Shown: positions 40,686 through 49,154 of the stretch, piece by piece
Numbering within the stretch: the stretch's first letter is position 1
Layout of the letters: each line of letters begins with the position of its first letter
NCBI GenBank assembly: GCA_016930915.1
Contig: JAFGFU010000035.1
Coordinates: 1-64,000 of the forward strand
Direction of reading: 5' to 3'
Length of the DNA: 64,000 bases
From: Campylobacterales bacterium
Lineage (GTDB): Bacteria > Campylobacterota > Campylobacteria > Campylobacterales > Sulfurospirillaceae
Translations under genes and position numbers: made by a program
The notes under the pieces: model-generated
Told to the model about the DNA's origin: nothing
Database searches by the model: none
Seen by the model: the letters and a program-made list of their open reading frames with translations, nothing else

Positions 40686-42308
40686 TTAACGCACTATTTT
40701 TGCTTTTTTGTGCGCTAAGGTATCGTACATTTCAAGCATGTTTGTGTAGTGCTCATGTAAGCTAATATCGATAAAATAAGCTTTTTTATCCAAAATAGCC
40801 TTTACATGTAAAACCTCTTTTTCTCCAAAAAGCGCATAAAATGCAGGAGCATACTCAGACCACTTAAGTTTTTGCAGGCGAAACTGGAGCATTTCACACA
40901 AAAGTATTTTGAGTGGATGGGAGCTTAACTCCAAATACGCAAGCGCTTCTTCCTCATTCCCCAAAAGAAGGTGGAGTTGGGCTTTAAAATCGCACATGTG
41001 AAAGTTTTGCTCAAAAATGACCCCTAAATATTTTTCCATATTTAAAGAATCCTCCAAAGGCTCGACCATCTCTAATAACTCTTCTGGTGTGTGTGCTTGA
41101 AAATAAAGTACAGCATTGCGAATAAATTTTCCCACATTGCGGTTTTGATAGACCATATCTTCAATAGGGTAAACCTCCGAGAGGCTAGGGACAAGCATTT
41201 GACAGGAGTAAAAATCCAAATAGGTATATTCTCTAAGATACATCTCTTTGCCCATCGCTTTAACAATGGCGCATAAAAAGGCGTATTCTGCCTCACTGCC
41301 TTCCCCCTCATACGCCCATGGGCTATAAGGGAAACTTTTGGTTTTACCTAAAAAAGAAAAGCCCATTTTCCCGTTAGAGTCGATGAAATGTGCTTCAAGA
41401 TTGAAGCTATCGCTCACCAGATTCATATCAAAGGTGGGAATTTCAAACGTATCTAAATTTTCTAATCCTCGCCCTTGCATCAGCTCACTCATCGTTCTCT
41501 CTAAACTCACCTCTAAAATAGGATGCGCTCCAAAAGAGACAAAAAGGGTGCCATTGTTGGGGTTAATGAGGGAAATGGCCGTCACGGGAAATCTCCCACC
41601 CAAAGAGGCATCAAGAATGTCTACAATAAATCCAGCACGTCTTAGTGCTTCTCTATCCGTATGAAGTTTTGGAAATTGCTCAATGATTTCCTCAGGGAAG
41701 AGGGGCAGTGCGTAGCCGTTTTTAATAATCTCAAATTTGACATAGCGCTCAAAAATCTCACTGAGCGCTTGTACTTTGGCTTCAGCAGGGGTATTGCCAC
41801 TGGCAAGTCCGTTACTCACATAAAGATTGCTTAAAATATTAATAGGAATGTAGACCCGCTCTTGTGTTAATTCGTTTAAAAAAGGAAGCGCTACGACTTT
41901 ATCTTCGTAATCGCTGTTAAAATCGACAAAGTCCTCATCGCTCATTTCATCATTGGGATTGTAAAGTGCCCTCAAGGAAGCATTCAAATAATCTCCCCCA
42001 AACTCAAATACCTTTTCATCAGGAAAATAAGCACGTTTGGGCAGGTGAAAGTCAATGAAAAAATTGTTCGTTTGAAGCCTCTCAATGTATTCACCCAAAG
42101 CACTGGCCTTAGAAGAAAGAGAGAGTGCGCCTTTGCCATTAGAATAGATATGATTGGGAACACAGGTGGATGCAAGGTTGATAGAGTAGCAGTGGTTGAG
42201 GGGATGCTTCTCTTCTTTAAAATGAAGCCCAAAGTTGAGCTCTTCTAAAATGGCTTGCATCGAGGCAATAGAATTTTCTAACGATTCGTTTTTGGAGAGA
42301 ATGTGCAT
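40686..42308 (-). CDS. ycaO: YcaO-like protein of the E. coli YcaO type
   Basis: NGKGALSLSSKASALGEYIERLQTNNFFIDFHLP; ASGNTPAEAKVQALSEIFERYVKFEII; C-terminal helical extension. Confidence 0.9.
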   Translation of the reverse strand: MHILSKNESLENSIASMQAILEELNFGLHFKEEKHPLNHCYSINLASTCVPNHIYSNGKGALSLSSKASALGEYIERLQTNNFFIDFHLPKRAYFPDEKVFEFGGDYLNASLRALYNPNDEMSDEDFVDFNSDYEDKVVALPFLNELTQERVYIPINILSNLYVSNGLASGNTPAEAKVQALSEIFERYVKFEIIKNGYALPLFPEEIIEQFPKLHTDREALRRAGFIVDILDASLGGRFPVTAISLINPNNGTLFVSFGAHPILEVSLERTMSELMQGRGLENLDTFEIPTFDMNLVSDSFNLEAHFIDSNGKMGFSFLGKTKSFPYSPWAYEGEGSEAEYAFLCAIVKAMGKEMYLREYTYLDFYSCQMLVPSLSEVYPIEDMVYQNRNVGKFIRNAVLYFQAHTPEELLEMVEPLEDSLNMEKYLGVIFEQNFHMCDFKAQLHLLLGNEEEALAYLELSSHPLKILLCEMLQFRLQKLKWSEYAPAFYALFGEKEVLHVKAILDKKAYFIDISLHEHYTNMLEMYDTLAHKKAKIVR

Positions 42309-42378
42309 AAAAAGAGTATTCCTTAAAAGTTTTGGGTTTACATGTAAAAAAGCCTTGCGACTTCTTTACATGTAAAGA

Positions 42379-43293
42379 TTATTTTAATGTGGAAAAAAGC
42401 GTGCTAAGATTACCCGCAACGCCTTCTAAAGAGTGTTTTAAATCGGAGGGTATAAAGACCACTTTGCTGTTTGCGGAGTTGGCTAAGGCATGCACACTAT
42501 CAAGGTAGCGTTGGGCTAAAAGGTAACTGGGCGCATCGCCATTTTTGATTTGTGAGGTAATGGCTTCCATCGCTTCTTTATCACCGTAAGCTAAGGCGAC
42601 TTTGGCTTCAGCCTCTTTTCGGGCGGCTTCTAGTTTTCCCTCTGCTTCTAAAATCATGGATTGTTTTAAGCCCTCCGCTTTAGCAATGGCCGCTTGTTTT
42701 TCACCCTCCGCTTTCATAATGAGCGCTTTTTTCTCTCGCTCTGCAGCAGCTTGTTTTTCCATCGCTTCTTGCAAATTATCGCTGGGGCGAATGTCTTGAA
42801 CTTCAACAGCTGTAAGCGATAAGCCCCACTGTTCTAAGTGGTCACTTATCTTCTCTGAGACGGAGGCTTTGATGGCTTCTCTGCCTGAAAGTGAGGCATC
42901 GAGTTCCATATTTCCAATGACAGAGCGAAGTGTTGTTGCTGCCATATTTGCCACAGCCAATTCAAAATTATCAATCGAATAAACCGCTTTAGCAGGCTCA
43001 CTGATTTTGTAAAAGACCACCGCACTAATAATCACCACAGCGTTATCTTTGGTAATGACCTCTTGCGCTTTCATCTGTTGAATCAGCTCTTTGGTGTTCA
43101 GTTTGACTTGCACCTGATCTAAAATAGGAATTAAAAAATTAAGCCCTGGTTTTAAAATGGTGTGAAATTTTCCAAGTCGTTCCACCACCCACTCTTCACC
43201 CTGTGGCACAATGCGAATCATTTGATAGAGCAGATACGCTCCAGCAAGCAGTAAAATCACAAAAAATGAGAGACTAAGGTCAAGTTGGTTCAT
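42379..43293 (-). CDS. SPFH-domain / stomatin-like protein (QmcA-like)
   Basis: IVPQGEEWVVERLGKFHTILKPGLNFLIP; LDASLSGREAIKASVSEKISDHLEQWGLSLTAVEVQDI. Confidence 0.93.
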   Translation of the reverse strand: MNQLDLSLSFFVILLLAGAYLLYQMIRIVPQGEEWVVERLGKFHTILKPGLNFLIPILDQVQVKLNTKELIQQMKAQEVITKDNAVVIISAVVFYKISEPAKAVYSIDNFELAVANMAATTLRSVIGNMELDASLSGREAIKASVSEKISDHLEQWGLSLTAVEVQDIRPSDNLQEAMEKQAAAEREKKALIMKAEGEKQAAIAKAEGLKQSMILEAEGKLEAARKEAEAKVALAYGDKEAMEAITSQIKNGDAPSYLLAQRYLDSVHALANSANSKVVFIPSDLKHSLEGVAGNLSTLFSTLK

Positions 43294-43311
43294 GTAAAAC
43301 TCCTTATACGT

Positions 43312-43749
43312 TTAAATAGGTTTAATGTCTAAATAGTGCCCATGAATGGCAACAATTTCAATGGAAGTCCCAATGTCTAACGTCACATCGGTAACAGTTT
43401 TGGCATCCCATTGGCTGCTTCCAAGTACGGGAACCACAAGCTGCACCCGCCCATTTTTTTCAGGGCTAATGGTTTCAATGACTTTGCCTTTAACCCCAAT
43501 AAATTCATCTGATTGCCCAATTTTAGAGCTAGGAACATCGGCAATGCGTCTTTTTTTAAAGACAATAGCACCCACAAACATACCTAAAAGTGCCACAATG
43601 ATTTGTAAAATAAGAGAATCTTCTATGAAATAAGAAAGCAGTGCTGAGCCAAAAAAGCCCAAGCCTAAAAACGTAGCAAAAAACGTAGGACTGGCAATTT
43701 CAAAGACAATGGCAAACACACCCAAAATTGCCCAAATATACCAAATCAT
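43312..43749 (-). CDS. NfeD-family membrane protein
   Basis: MIWYIWAILGVFAIVFEIASPTFFATFLGLGFFGSALLSYF; C-terminal OB-like domain; the track start 43833 runs into the tmRNA 3' end. Confidence 0.9.
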   Translation of the reverse strand: MIWYIWAILGVFAIVFEIASPTFFATFLGLGFFGSALLSYFIEDSLILQIIVALLGMFVGAIVFKKRRIADVPSSKIGQSDEFIGVKGKVIETISPEKNGRVQLVVPVLGSSQWDAKTVTDVTLDIGTSIEIVAIHGHYLDIKPI

Positions 43750-43800
43750 CCATGCTCCTAAAAAGAATTTAAAAGCATTATACAAAAATAAAGAAAGAAT

Positions 43801-44176
43801 GGTGGAGCTGTGGGGGATTGAACCCCAGTCCAAAAATAGCCACCTATGACGTCTACATGCTTAGATATTGTTGATAGTGTTTAATTTTGCTTCGTACAAC
43901 AATCAGAAAACTACGCAAAACGAGCCTTTAACTTCGTTACATGTAAAGGCGTTCATGTAATATATCTACCATAGCTATGATACCCCTCAAATCTTCCTCA
44001 AGTAGCATTGGAAGGAGGAGCAGTCCTTATGTGTTAAACTTACGCAGCTAGCGCGTAAGCAGGACGATAGTTACTGTTGTTAGCAGTTATTGTTTGAAGG
44101 TTGTGTAACGGAAGACCCTCACTTCCGACATGCAGCCATAAGCTAAAACTACTCCTGTCGAAGCCATGTCAGCCCC
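43801..44176 (-). ncRNA. ssrA: Transfer-messenger RNA (tmRNA)
   Basis: 5' GGGGCTGACATGGCTTCGACAGG...; 3' ...GGACTGGGGTTCAATCCCCCACAGCTCCACC; tag ORF at 44040-44084 reads ANNSNYRPAYALAA*. Confidence 0.97.
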
Positions 44177-44254
44177 ATTCGAAGGAACGCAATTCTACCA
44201 TAATAAATGAGAATTTTGCTATAATCCGCATAAATATTAAAGTAAGGATTTCGT

Positions 44255-44761
44255 TTGACAAAAGTTATATCGTCTTTTTTTGTGGCATTTTTAATTTTAG
44301 TACTACAAGGATGTACCACACAACCCTCTGCTCCTAAACCTGAAATTAATACCAAAAATGTGTCCAATGAAAAAAGCAATACCGATCCAAAACTCACAAA
44401 ATTAGTGGGAAAAAATTACATCAAAGGTGTCATTATTGCTTTGAAACAAGGCAGTGATGGAAGAGGGTGGAATTATGAAATCGATGGCATTGAAACCACA
44501 AACGGTAAGTTGCCTCGTGTCAATTTTAACCATAACTCAGTGCTTGCCAATGAAGGTGATTTAGTCTATGCCTCTTTTGATGGTATGCGTGTTTCTGAAA
44601 TGTTTGTGATTAAAGCAGCGTATTTTAAAAATGGTAAGATCAGCCCATCACCAACAACATACACTAAAAAGAAAACAAATACCCCAGAAGCTGCGGGTAA
44701 GCGCAATAAAGCACATCAGGTTTTAGGGGTACCAAAAGAAGAATCTATTAGGTTAAACTAA
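44255..44761 (+). CDS. Hypothetical lipoprotein
   Basis: FLILVLQGCTTQPSAP lipobox; TTG start. Confidence 0.75.
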   Translation: MTKVISSFFVAFLILVLQGCTTQPSAPKPEINTKNVSNEKSNTDPKLTKLVGKNYIKGVIIALKQGSDGRGWNYEIDGIETTNGKLPRVNFNHNSVLANEGDLVYASFDGMRVSEMFVIKAAYFKNGKISPSPTTYTKKKTNTPEAAGKRNKAHQVLGVPKEESIRLN

Positions 44762-44830
44762 AGTGTTAACCGATCGTTTACTTTGAGTTTCTATACTTCT
44801 CTTAGCGAATTTCATATTTTCTTCTTAATC

Positions 44831-46441
44831 TCAAAGAGGCGATCCGCCAAGCGCCTCTTTGAAACCTTTTTCTATCTCAATCGTAAAAATAGCCCCACCG
44901 TTTTCATTTCGAGCTTCAAGCTTCCCTTTCATACTCTTTTCAATGATTAATTTTGCCATATAAAGTCCAATGCCTGTACCTTCATTTTGCTCTTTCGTGC
45001 TCACATAGGGTTCAAATATTTTTTCTATGGGATGGATGGTAATGCCTCCCCCATTGTCTTTAACAATTAATCGCACCGCATGGGCTGTTTTTTTCAACAA
45101 AATTGTAATTTTTCCTCTAGGGGTTCCTGAAGAGATAATGGCATCTTTTGCATTGGAAAGCAGGTTGAGAATGACTTGTTCGTATTCGCTTTTATACCCA
45201 AGTATCTGAGCATCTTCTTCAATATGCACTTCAATAGCAATATGTTGATTGGTAATAGATTTTCCAATAATGCGCAATACCTCTTCGACAGATTTTTTAA
45301 TGCTAAATGCTTTTTGATCTTTGTTCGGCATAAAAAAATTACGAAAATCATCAATGGTGTGAGACATATATTCAACAATATTTTCAGCCTCAGCGCATTT
45401 TGTTTCCATACTTTTTTGGTCAAGTTTGTGCATGGCGTATTTGAGTTTGAGTGTAATAAGCAGGGCTGAAAGCTGTGAAAGGGGTTGTCTCCATTGGTGG
45501 GCAATGTTGCTAATCATCTCACCTAAAGCAATAAATTTTGCTTTTTGAATGAGAAGTTGTTCTTGTTCTCTGCTTTTTTTAATCTCTTCTTGTACGCGAC
45601 TCTCTAGTGTTCTATTGAGATTTTCAAGTTCCCATGTTTTTTGTTGCACTTGAGCATGATAGCTGTTTAAAAAACGCTCTATGTGTTTTCCAAGCATGAC
45701 CGCAAAAGCGTTAGCAATAAGTGCAAACAGTAAAAAGATAATAATGGCTGAGGTAATTTCTAAATTCATTTTTTGTTTAAAATCAGCCTTTGCCACTTCT
45801 ATTTCTTGATCAATATCATCGGTGTATGCGCCTGCTGCAATAATTAAATTCCACTCTTTATAACGTTTAAAGTAAGAAACTTTAGGACGAATGGCTCCAC
45901 TTTCTGGTTTTTTGTATGCATACTCAACAAAAGAGTAACCTTTTGCATGAATATCTTGTAAAAAGATTTTGCGAAAGGCTTTCCCGTTTTCATCGGTATA
46001 AGAATCAGAGATGTAGTGCCCTTCAAGATCAGGTCGATTGGGATTAATGAGCATTTTTGCAAAATTTTCACCTCCTTCTATATCAATAACTTGATAAACG
46101 AAAATGTAGTTATGTTCTTGCCCACCATAGCGAATGTGACGTATCCAGTCATAGACTTCTTGTTTGAGAATTTCTTCTTCCCTAAGGCTGAGCATGGGTG
46201 TGCGTTTTTTCTTAAATTCAATAAATTCTATAATGGCATCGACTTCTCGTTTGAGAACATTGCGTTTATTTTCAACAAATGTTTTTTTACTGTCTTCAAT
46301 GTGTGCATCTAAAATTTCATACTGTTTGGTAATAAAAAAATAGCCGTTAAAAAGCATCAAAGCACTAATAATAAAGATAGTGCTCACAATAATGATATTT
46401 GAAATATTACTTTCTTTGATGATTTTCACAAAAAACTCCAA
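44831..46441 (-). CDS. Cache-domain sensor histidine kinase
   Basis: Periplasmic region with IRHIRYGGQEHNYIFVYQV and KSYFKRYKEWNLIIAAGAYTDDID-type Cache signature; EMISNIAHQWRQPLSQL H-box; EGTGIGLYMAKLIIE. Confidence 0.93.
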   Translation of the reverse strand: MEFFVKIIKESNISNIIIVSTIFIISALMLFNGYFFITKQYEILDAHIEDSKKTFVENKRNVLKREVDAIIEFIEFKKKRTPMLSLREEEILKQEVYDWIRHIRYGGQEHNYIFVYQVIDIEGGENFAKMLINPNRPDLEGHYISDSYTDENGKAFRKIFLQDIHAKGYSFVEYAYKKPESGAIRPKVSYFKRYKEWNLIIAAGAYTDDIDQEIEVAKADFKQKMNLEITSAIIIFLLFALIANAFAVMLGKHIERFLNSYHAQVQQKTWELENLNRTLESRVQEEIKKSREQEQLLIQKAKFIALGEMISNIAHQWRQPLSQLSALLITLKLKYAMHKLDQKSMETKCAEAENIVEYMSHTIDDFRNFFMPNKDQKAFSIKKSVEEVLRIIGKSITNQHIAIEVHIEEDAQILGYKSEYEQVILNLLSNAKDAIISSGTPRGKITILLKKTAHAVRLIVKDNGGGITIHPIEKIFEPYVSTKEQNEGTGIGLYMAKLIIEKSMKGKLEARNENGGAIFTIEIEKGFKEALGGSPL

Positions 46442-46456
46442 ATTAGATTGCTATAA

Positions 46457-46594
46457 TAGACTTCTTGCAAAACGCATTTTGCAAGAAGGAAAAGCACCAA
46501 GGGTGCGTGGGTTTTCTGCCAAAGATTACCCAGTGTTAACGTAGCCTTTAGAGCTTTGCTTTAAAGGCGTGTCAAGAGTTCTGCAAGAACTCTA
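46457..46594. mobile_element. 138-bp element copy B (MITE-like or structured-RNA candidate)
   Basis: TAGACTTCTTGCAAAACGCATTTTGCAAGAAGG...TGCAAGAACTCTA; near-perfect 13-bp terminal inverted repeats, internal hairpins. Confidence 0.8.
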
Positions 46595-46646
46595 ATAAAT
46601 GAGAGACAAATAATAGTCATTCTTTGTTGAAATGTAAAGGGTTCGT

Positions 46647-47321
46647 ATGAATGAGAAAATGTTGAAAAAATTAGAAAATTATAGAGTCTTATACGCTGAA
46701 GATGAAGTGGGTGTACGCAAAAATGTTTGTGAGCTTTTAAGTCTGCTTTTTAAAGAAGTTTACCTTGCAAATGATGGCGAAGAAGCCTATACTCTTTTTG
46801 AAGAGCATAAACCCGATTTAGTGATTACAGATATTAAAATGCCTCGATTAAGTGGAATTGATTTGGTTAAAAAAATACGCCAAAGTGATGAAGAGGCTCA
46901 CATAATTATTATTACAGCGTATACCGAAGTTGATTTTATGTTAGAAGCTATTGAGCTTTCATTGCTTCGTTATATTGTTAAACCCATTACTGAAGCAAAA
47001 CTCTTTGATGCTTTAGAAAAATTTTTACAAGCACGTGAAAAAGAGCATGTTAAAGAATTAGCTCCCCATTGGTCTTACGATTTTCTTCAAAAAAGTGTTA
47101 CGAACGGTACAAATGTGTATGAATTAACAAAAAAAGAGGCAAAGCTTATTGAACTTCTTTTGCAAAAAGATTCTATCATTACCTATGCGGAAATAGAAGA
47201 GAAATTATGGGAAGGTGAGTACATGAGTTTAAACGCATTGCGTTTAATGATTAAAAATTTAAGAAAGAAGTTACCAGAGGGTGTTTTAAAGAATATACAA
47301 GGAATTGGTTACAAATTGTAA
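46647..47321 (+). CDS. OmpR-type response regulator
   Basis: VLYAEDEVGVRKNVCELLSLLFKEVYLANDGEEAY; PDLVITDIKMPRLSG; C-term winged-helix NALRLMIKNLRKKLPEGVLKNIQGIGYKL. Confidence 0.94.
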   Translation: MNEKMLKKLENYRVLYAEDEVGVRKNVCELLSLLFKEVYLANDGEEAYTLFEEHKPDLVITDIKMPRLSGIDLVKKIRQSDEEAHIIIITAYTEVDFMLEAIELSLLRYIVKPITEAKLFDALEKFLQAREKEHVKELAPHWSYDFLQKSVTNGTNVYELTKKEAKLIELLLQKDSIITYAEIEEKLWEGEYMSLNALRLMIKNLRKKLPEGVLKNIQGIGYKL

Positions 47322-47484
47322 CATTATTTTTTAAATAAAGTTTAAATTTTGTCATATATGTTACAAAATGAAACCATAGGCTCTTTAAAGAGGAGTAATT
47401 AACTCTTTACATGTAAAGATACATAATTTTGACATAACTATCACATATAATCGCCTTTAGAAATAATACTAAAAGGAGTCAGAC

Positions 47485-48474
47485 ATGACAAAGTTTCTTA
47501 AAGTGATGGCAGCGGCAACGCTTCTTGTTTCATCTGCAATTGCAGCAGAGTACACCATTAAACTTACTCACGTAGTAAGTGCAAATACCCCAAAAGGTAA
47601 AGGTGCTGATTTTTTTGCAAAAAGAGTTGGCGAGCTTACTAACGGTAAAGTGGAAGTGATTGTATTTCCAAACTCTCAACTTTATGGTGATGGCGAAGAG
47701 ATGAAAGCATTGAAATTAGGAAATGCTCACATTGCAATGCCAAGCTTTTCTAAATTTACAAGCATTGTTCCTGAAATGCAACTTTTTGATCTTCCTTTCT
47801 TATTTAGAGATAAAGAGCATCTTTACAAAGTGTTAGATGGAGAAGTTGGACAAATCTTAAAAGATAAAGTGACCAAAAAAGGCTTTGTTGCGCTTGATTA
47901 TTGGGATGCAGGTTTTAAACACCTCTCTTCTAACAAAAAAGCGGTTCTTCTTCCTGAAGATGCAGCAGGTCAAAAATTTAGAATTATGAGCTCACACGTT
48001 TTGGAAGCACAGTTTAAAGCAGTGGGTGCAAATCCTCAAGTTTTACCATTTTCAGAGGTTTATTCAGCGCTTCAACAAGGCGTTGTTGATGGTGCGGAGA
48101 ACCCACTTTCCAACTTCTATACTAAGAAATTTAATGAAGTTCAAACAGATTTAACCCTTTCAAATCACGGATATTTAGGTTACTTGGTCATTATGAGTGA
48201 GAGTTTTTGGAAAAAGTTTCCAAAAGATTTAAAACCAATGGTACTTCAAGCAATGAAAGAAGCAACCGAGTATGAACGAAAAGAAGCAGCCCTTGATGAT
48301 GACGATATGCTTGCAAAAATCAATGAGTATGCTAAATCTACAGGCAATCTTAAAGTTCACACCCTAACAGCTGAGCAAAAAGTTGCATGGCAAAAAGCAA
48401 TGGAAGCCATTTATCCACAGTTTTACAAAACCGTTGGTGAAGACTTAATTAAAAAAGTTCAAGCAGTTAAATAG
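47485..48474 (+). CDS. dctP: TRAP transporter substrate-binding protein
   Basis: IKLTHVVSANTPKGKGADFFAKRVGELTNGKVEV; DGAENPLSNFYTKKFNEVQTDLTLSNHGYLGY. Confidence 0.95.
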   Translation: MTKFLKVMAAATLLVSSAIAAEYTIKLTHVVSANTPKGKGADFFAKRVGELTNGKVEVIVFPNSQLYGDGEEMKALKLGNAHIAMPSFSKFTSIVPEMQLFDLPFLFRDKEHLYKVLDGEVGQILKDKVTKKGFVALDYWDAGFKHLSSNKKAVLLPEDAAGQKFRIMSSHVLEAQFKAVGANPQVLPFSEVYSALQQGVVDGAENPLSNFYTKKFNEVQTDLTLSNHGYLGYLVIMSESFWKKFPKDLKPMVLQAMKEATEYERKEAALDDDDMLAKINEYAKSTGNLKVHTLTAEQKVAWQKAMEAIYPQFYKTVGEDLIKKVQAVK

Positions 48475-48501
48475 ACTTCTTGCAAAACTGCAAGAAGTCT
48501 A
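48472..48501. repeat. 30-bp perfect inverted repeat corresponding to fused ends of the 138-bp element (solo-TIR copy C)
   Basis: TAGACTTCTTGCA-AAAC-TGCAAGAAGTCTA; supplies the dctP TAG stop codon. Confidence 0.85.
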
Positions 48502-48517
48502 ATAGAATAAACAAGGT

Positions 48518-48548
48518 AAAGGCTCTTTTTAGATAAAAAAGAGCCTTT
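48518..48548 (+). terminator. Intra-operon hairpin between dctP and dctQ
   Basis: AAAGGCTCTTTTT-agat-AAAAAAGAGCCTTT. Confidence 0.75.
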
Positions 48549-48590
48549 CTAAATCTTTACATGTAAATACACAATGAAGAAGAAAAAACG

Positions 48591-49154
48591 ATGAGAAAGT
48601 ATTTTACTATCCTAGATTTGGGAGTTATGGCACTCAATAAAAATGTTGCCGTATTTGGTATAACACTAGGTGTCCTCCTAGCGTTTATGAACGTAGTCTT
48701 GCGCTACTTTTTTGAAATGAGTCTTACCTGGGCAGGAGAGCTTACAAACTACTTATTCATGTGGTCAGCGCTCTTTGGTGCTGCGTATGGTTTCAAAAAA
48801 GGAGTGCATATCTCTGTGACCATGCTTTTAGAAAAGCTACCACCGATGATGGCAAAAGTGATTTTAATGGCAGCACACCTTTTTAGTTGTCTCTATTTGG
48901 GATTGATGGCCTATTTGGGTTATGAACTCACGTTGATGATGATCGATTTTGGTGAAATGAGCATTGACCTTGGTGTTCCTATGTGGATTCCACACTTAGT
49001 CCTTCCTTTAGCCTTTGTTGGGGCTTCATTTCGTGCGGGTGAGAAGATATTTGAAGTGGCAGAGATGAATGCAAAAAATGTTGTAGTGAACCATGAATTA
49101 GAAGCGATTAAAGATTCATTAGAGATAAGAGGAGTTAAAGATGTTAATGCTTAG
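48591..49154 (+). CDS. dctQ: TRAP transporter small permease
   Basis: Four TM; FEMSLTWAGELTNYLFMWSALFGAAYGFKKGVHISVTML. Confidence 0.93.
   Translation: MRKYFTILDLGVMALNKNVAVFGITLGVLLAFMNVVLRYFFEMSLTWAGELTNYLFMWSALFGAAYGFKKGVHISVTMLLEKLPPMMAKVILMAAHLFSCLYLGLMAYLGYELTLMMIDFGEMSIDLGVPMWIPHLVLPLAFVGASFRAGEKIFEVAEMNAKNVVVNHELEAIKDSLEIRGVKDVNA

Noticed and set aside
40686-42308. RiPP biosynthetic cluster around YcaO
   Set aside because: Architecture is that of E. coli YcaO with a helical C-terminal extension; neighbours are a GntP permease and SPFH/NfeD proteins, with no precursor or dehydrogenase genes.
43750-43833. N-terminal extension of the NfeD ORF (MDWGSIPHSSTIL...)
   Set aside because: It is read-through of the tmRNA 3' end; the real start is probably 43749.
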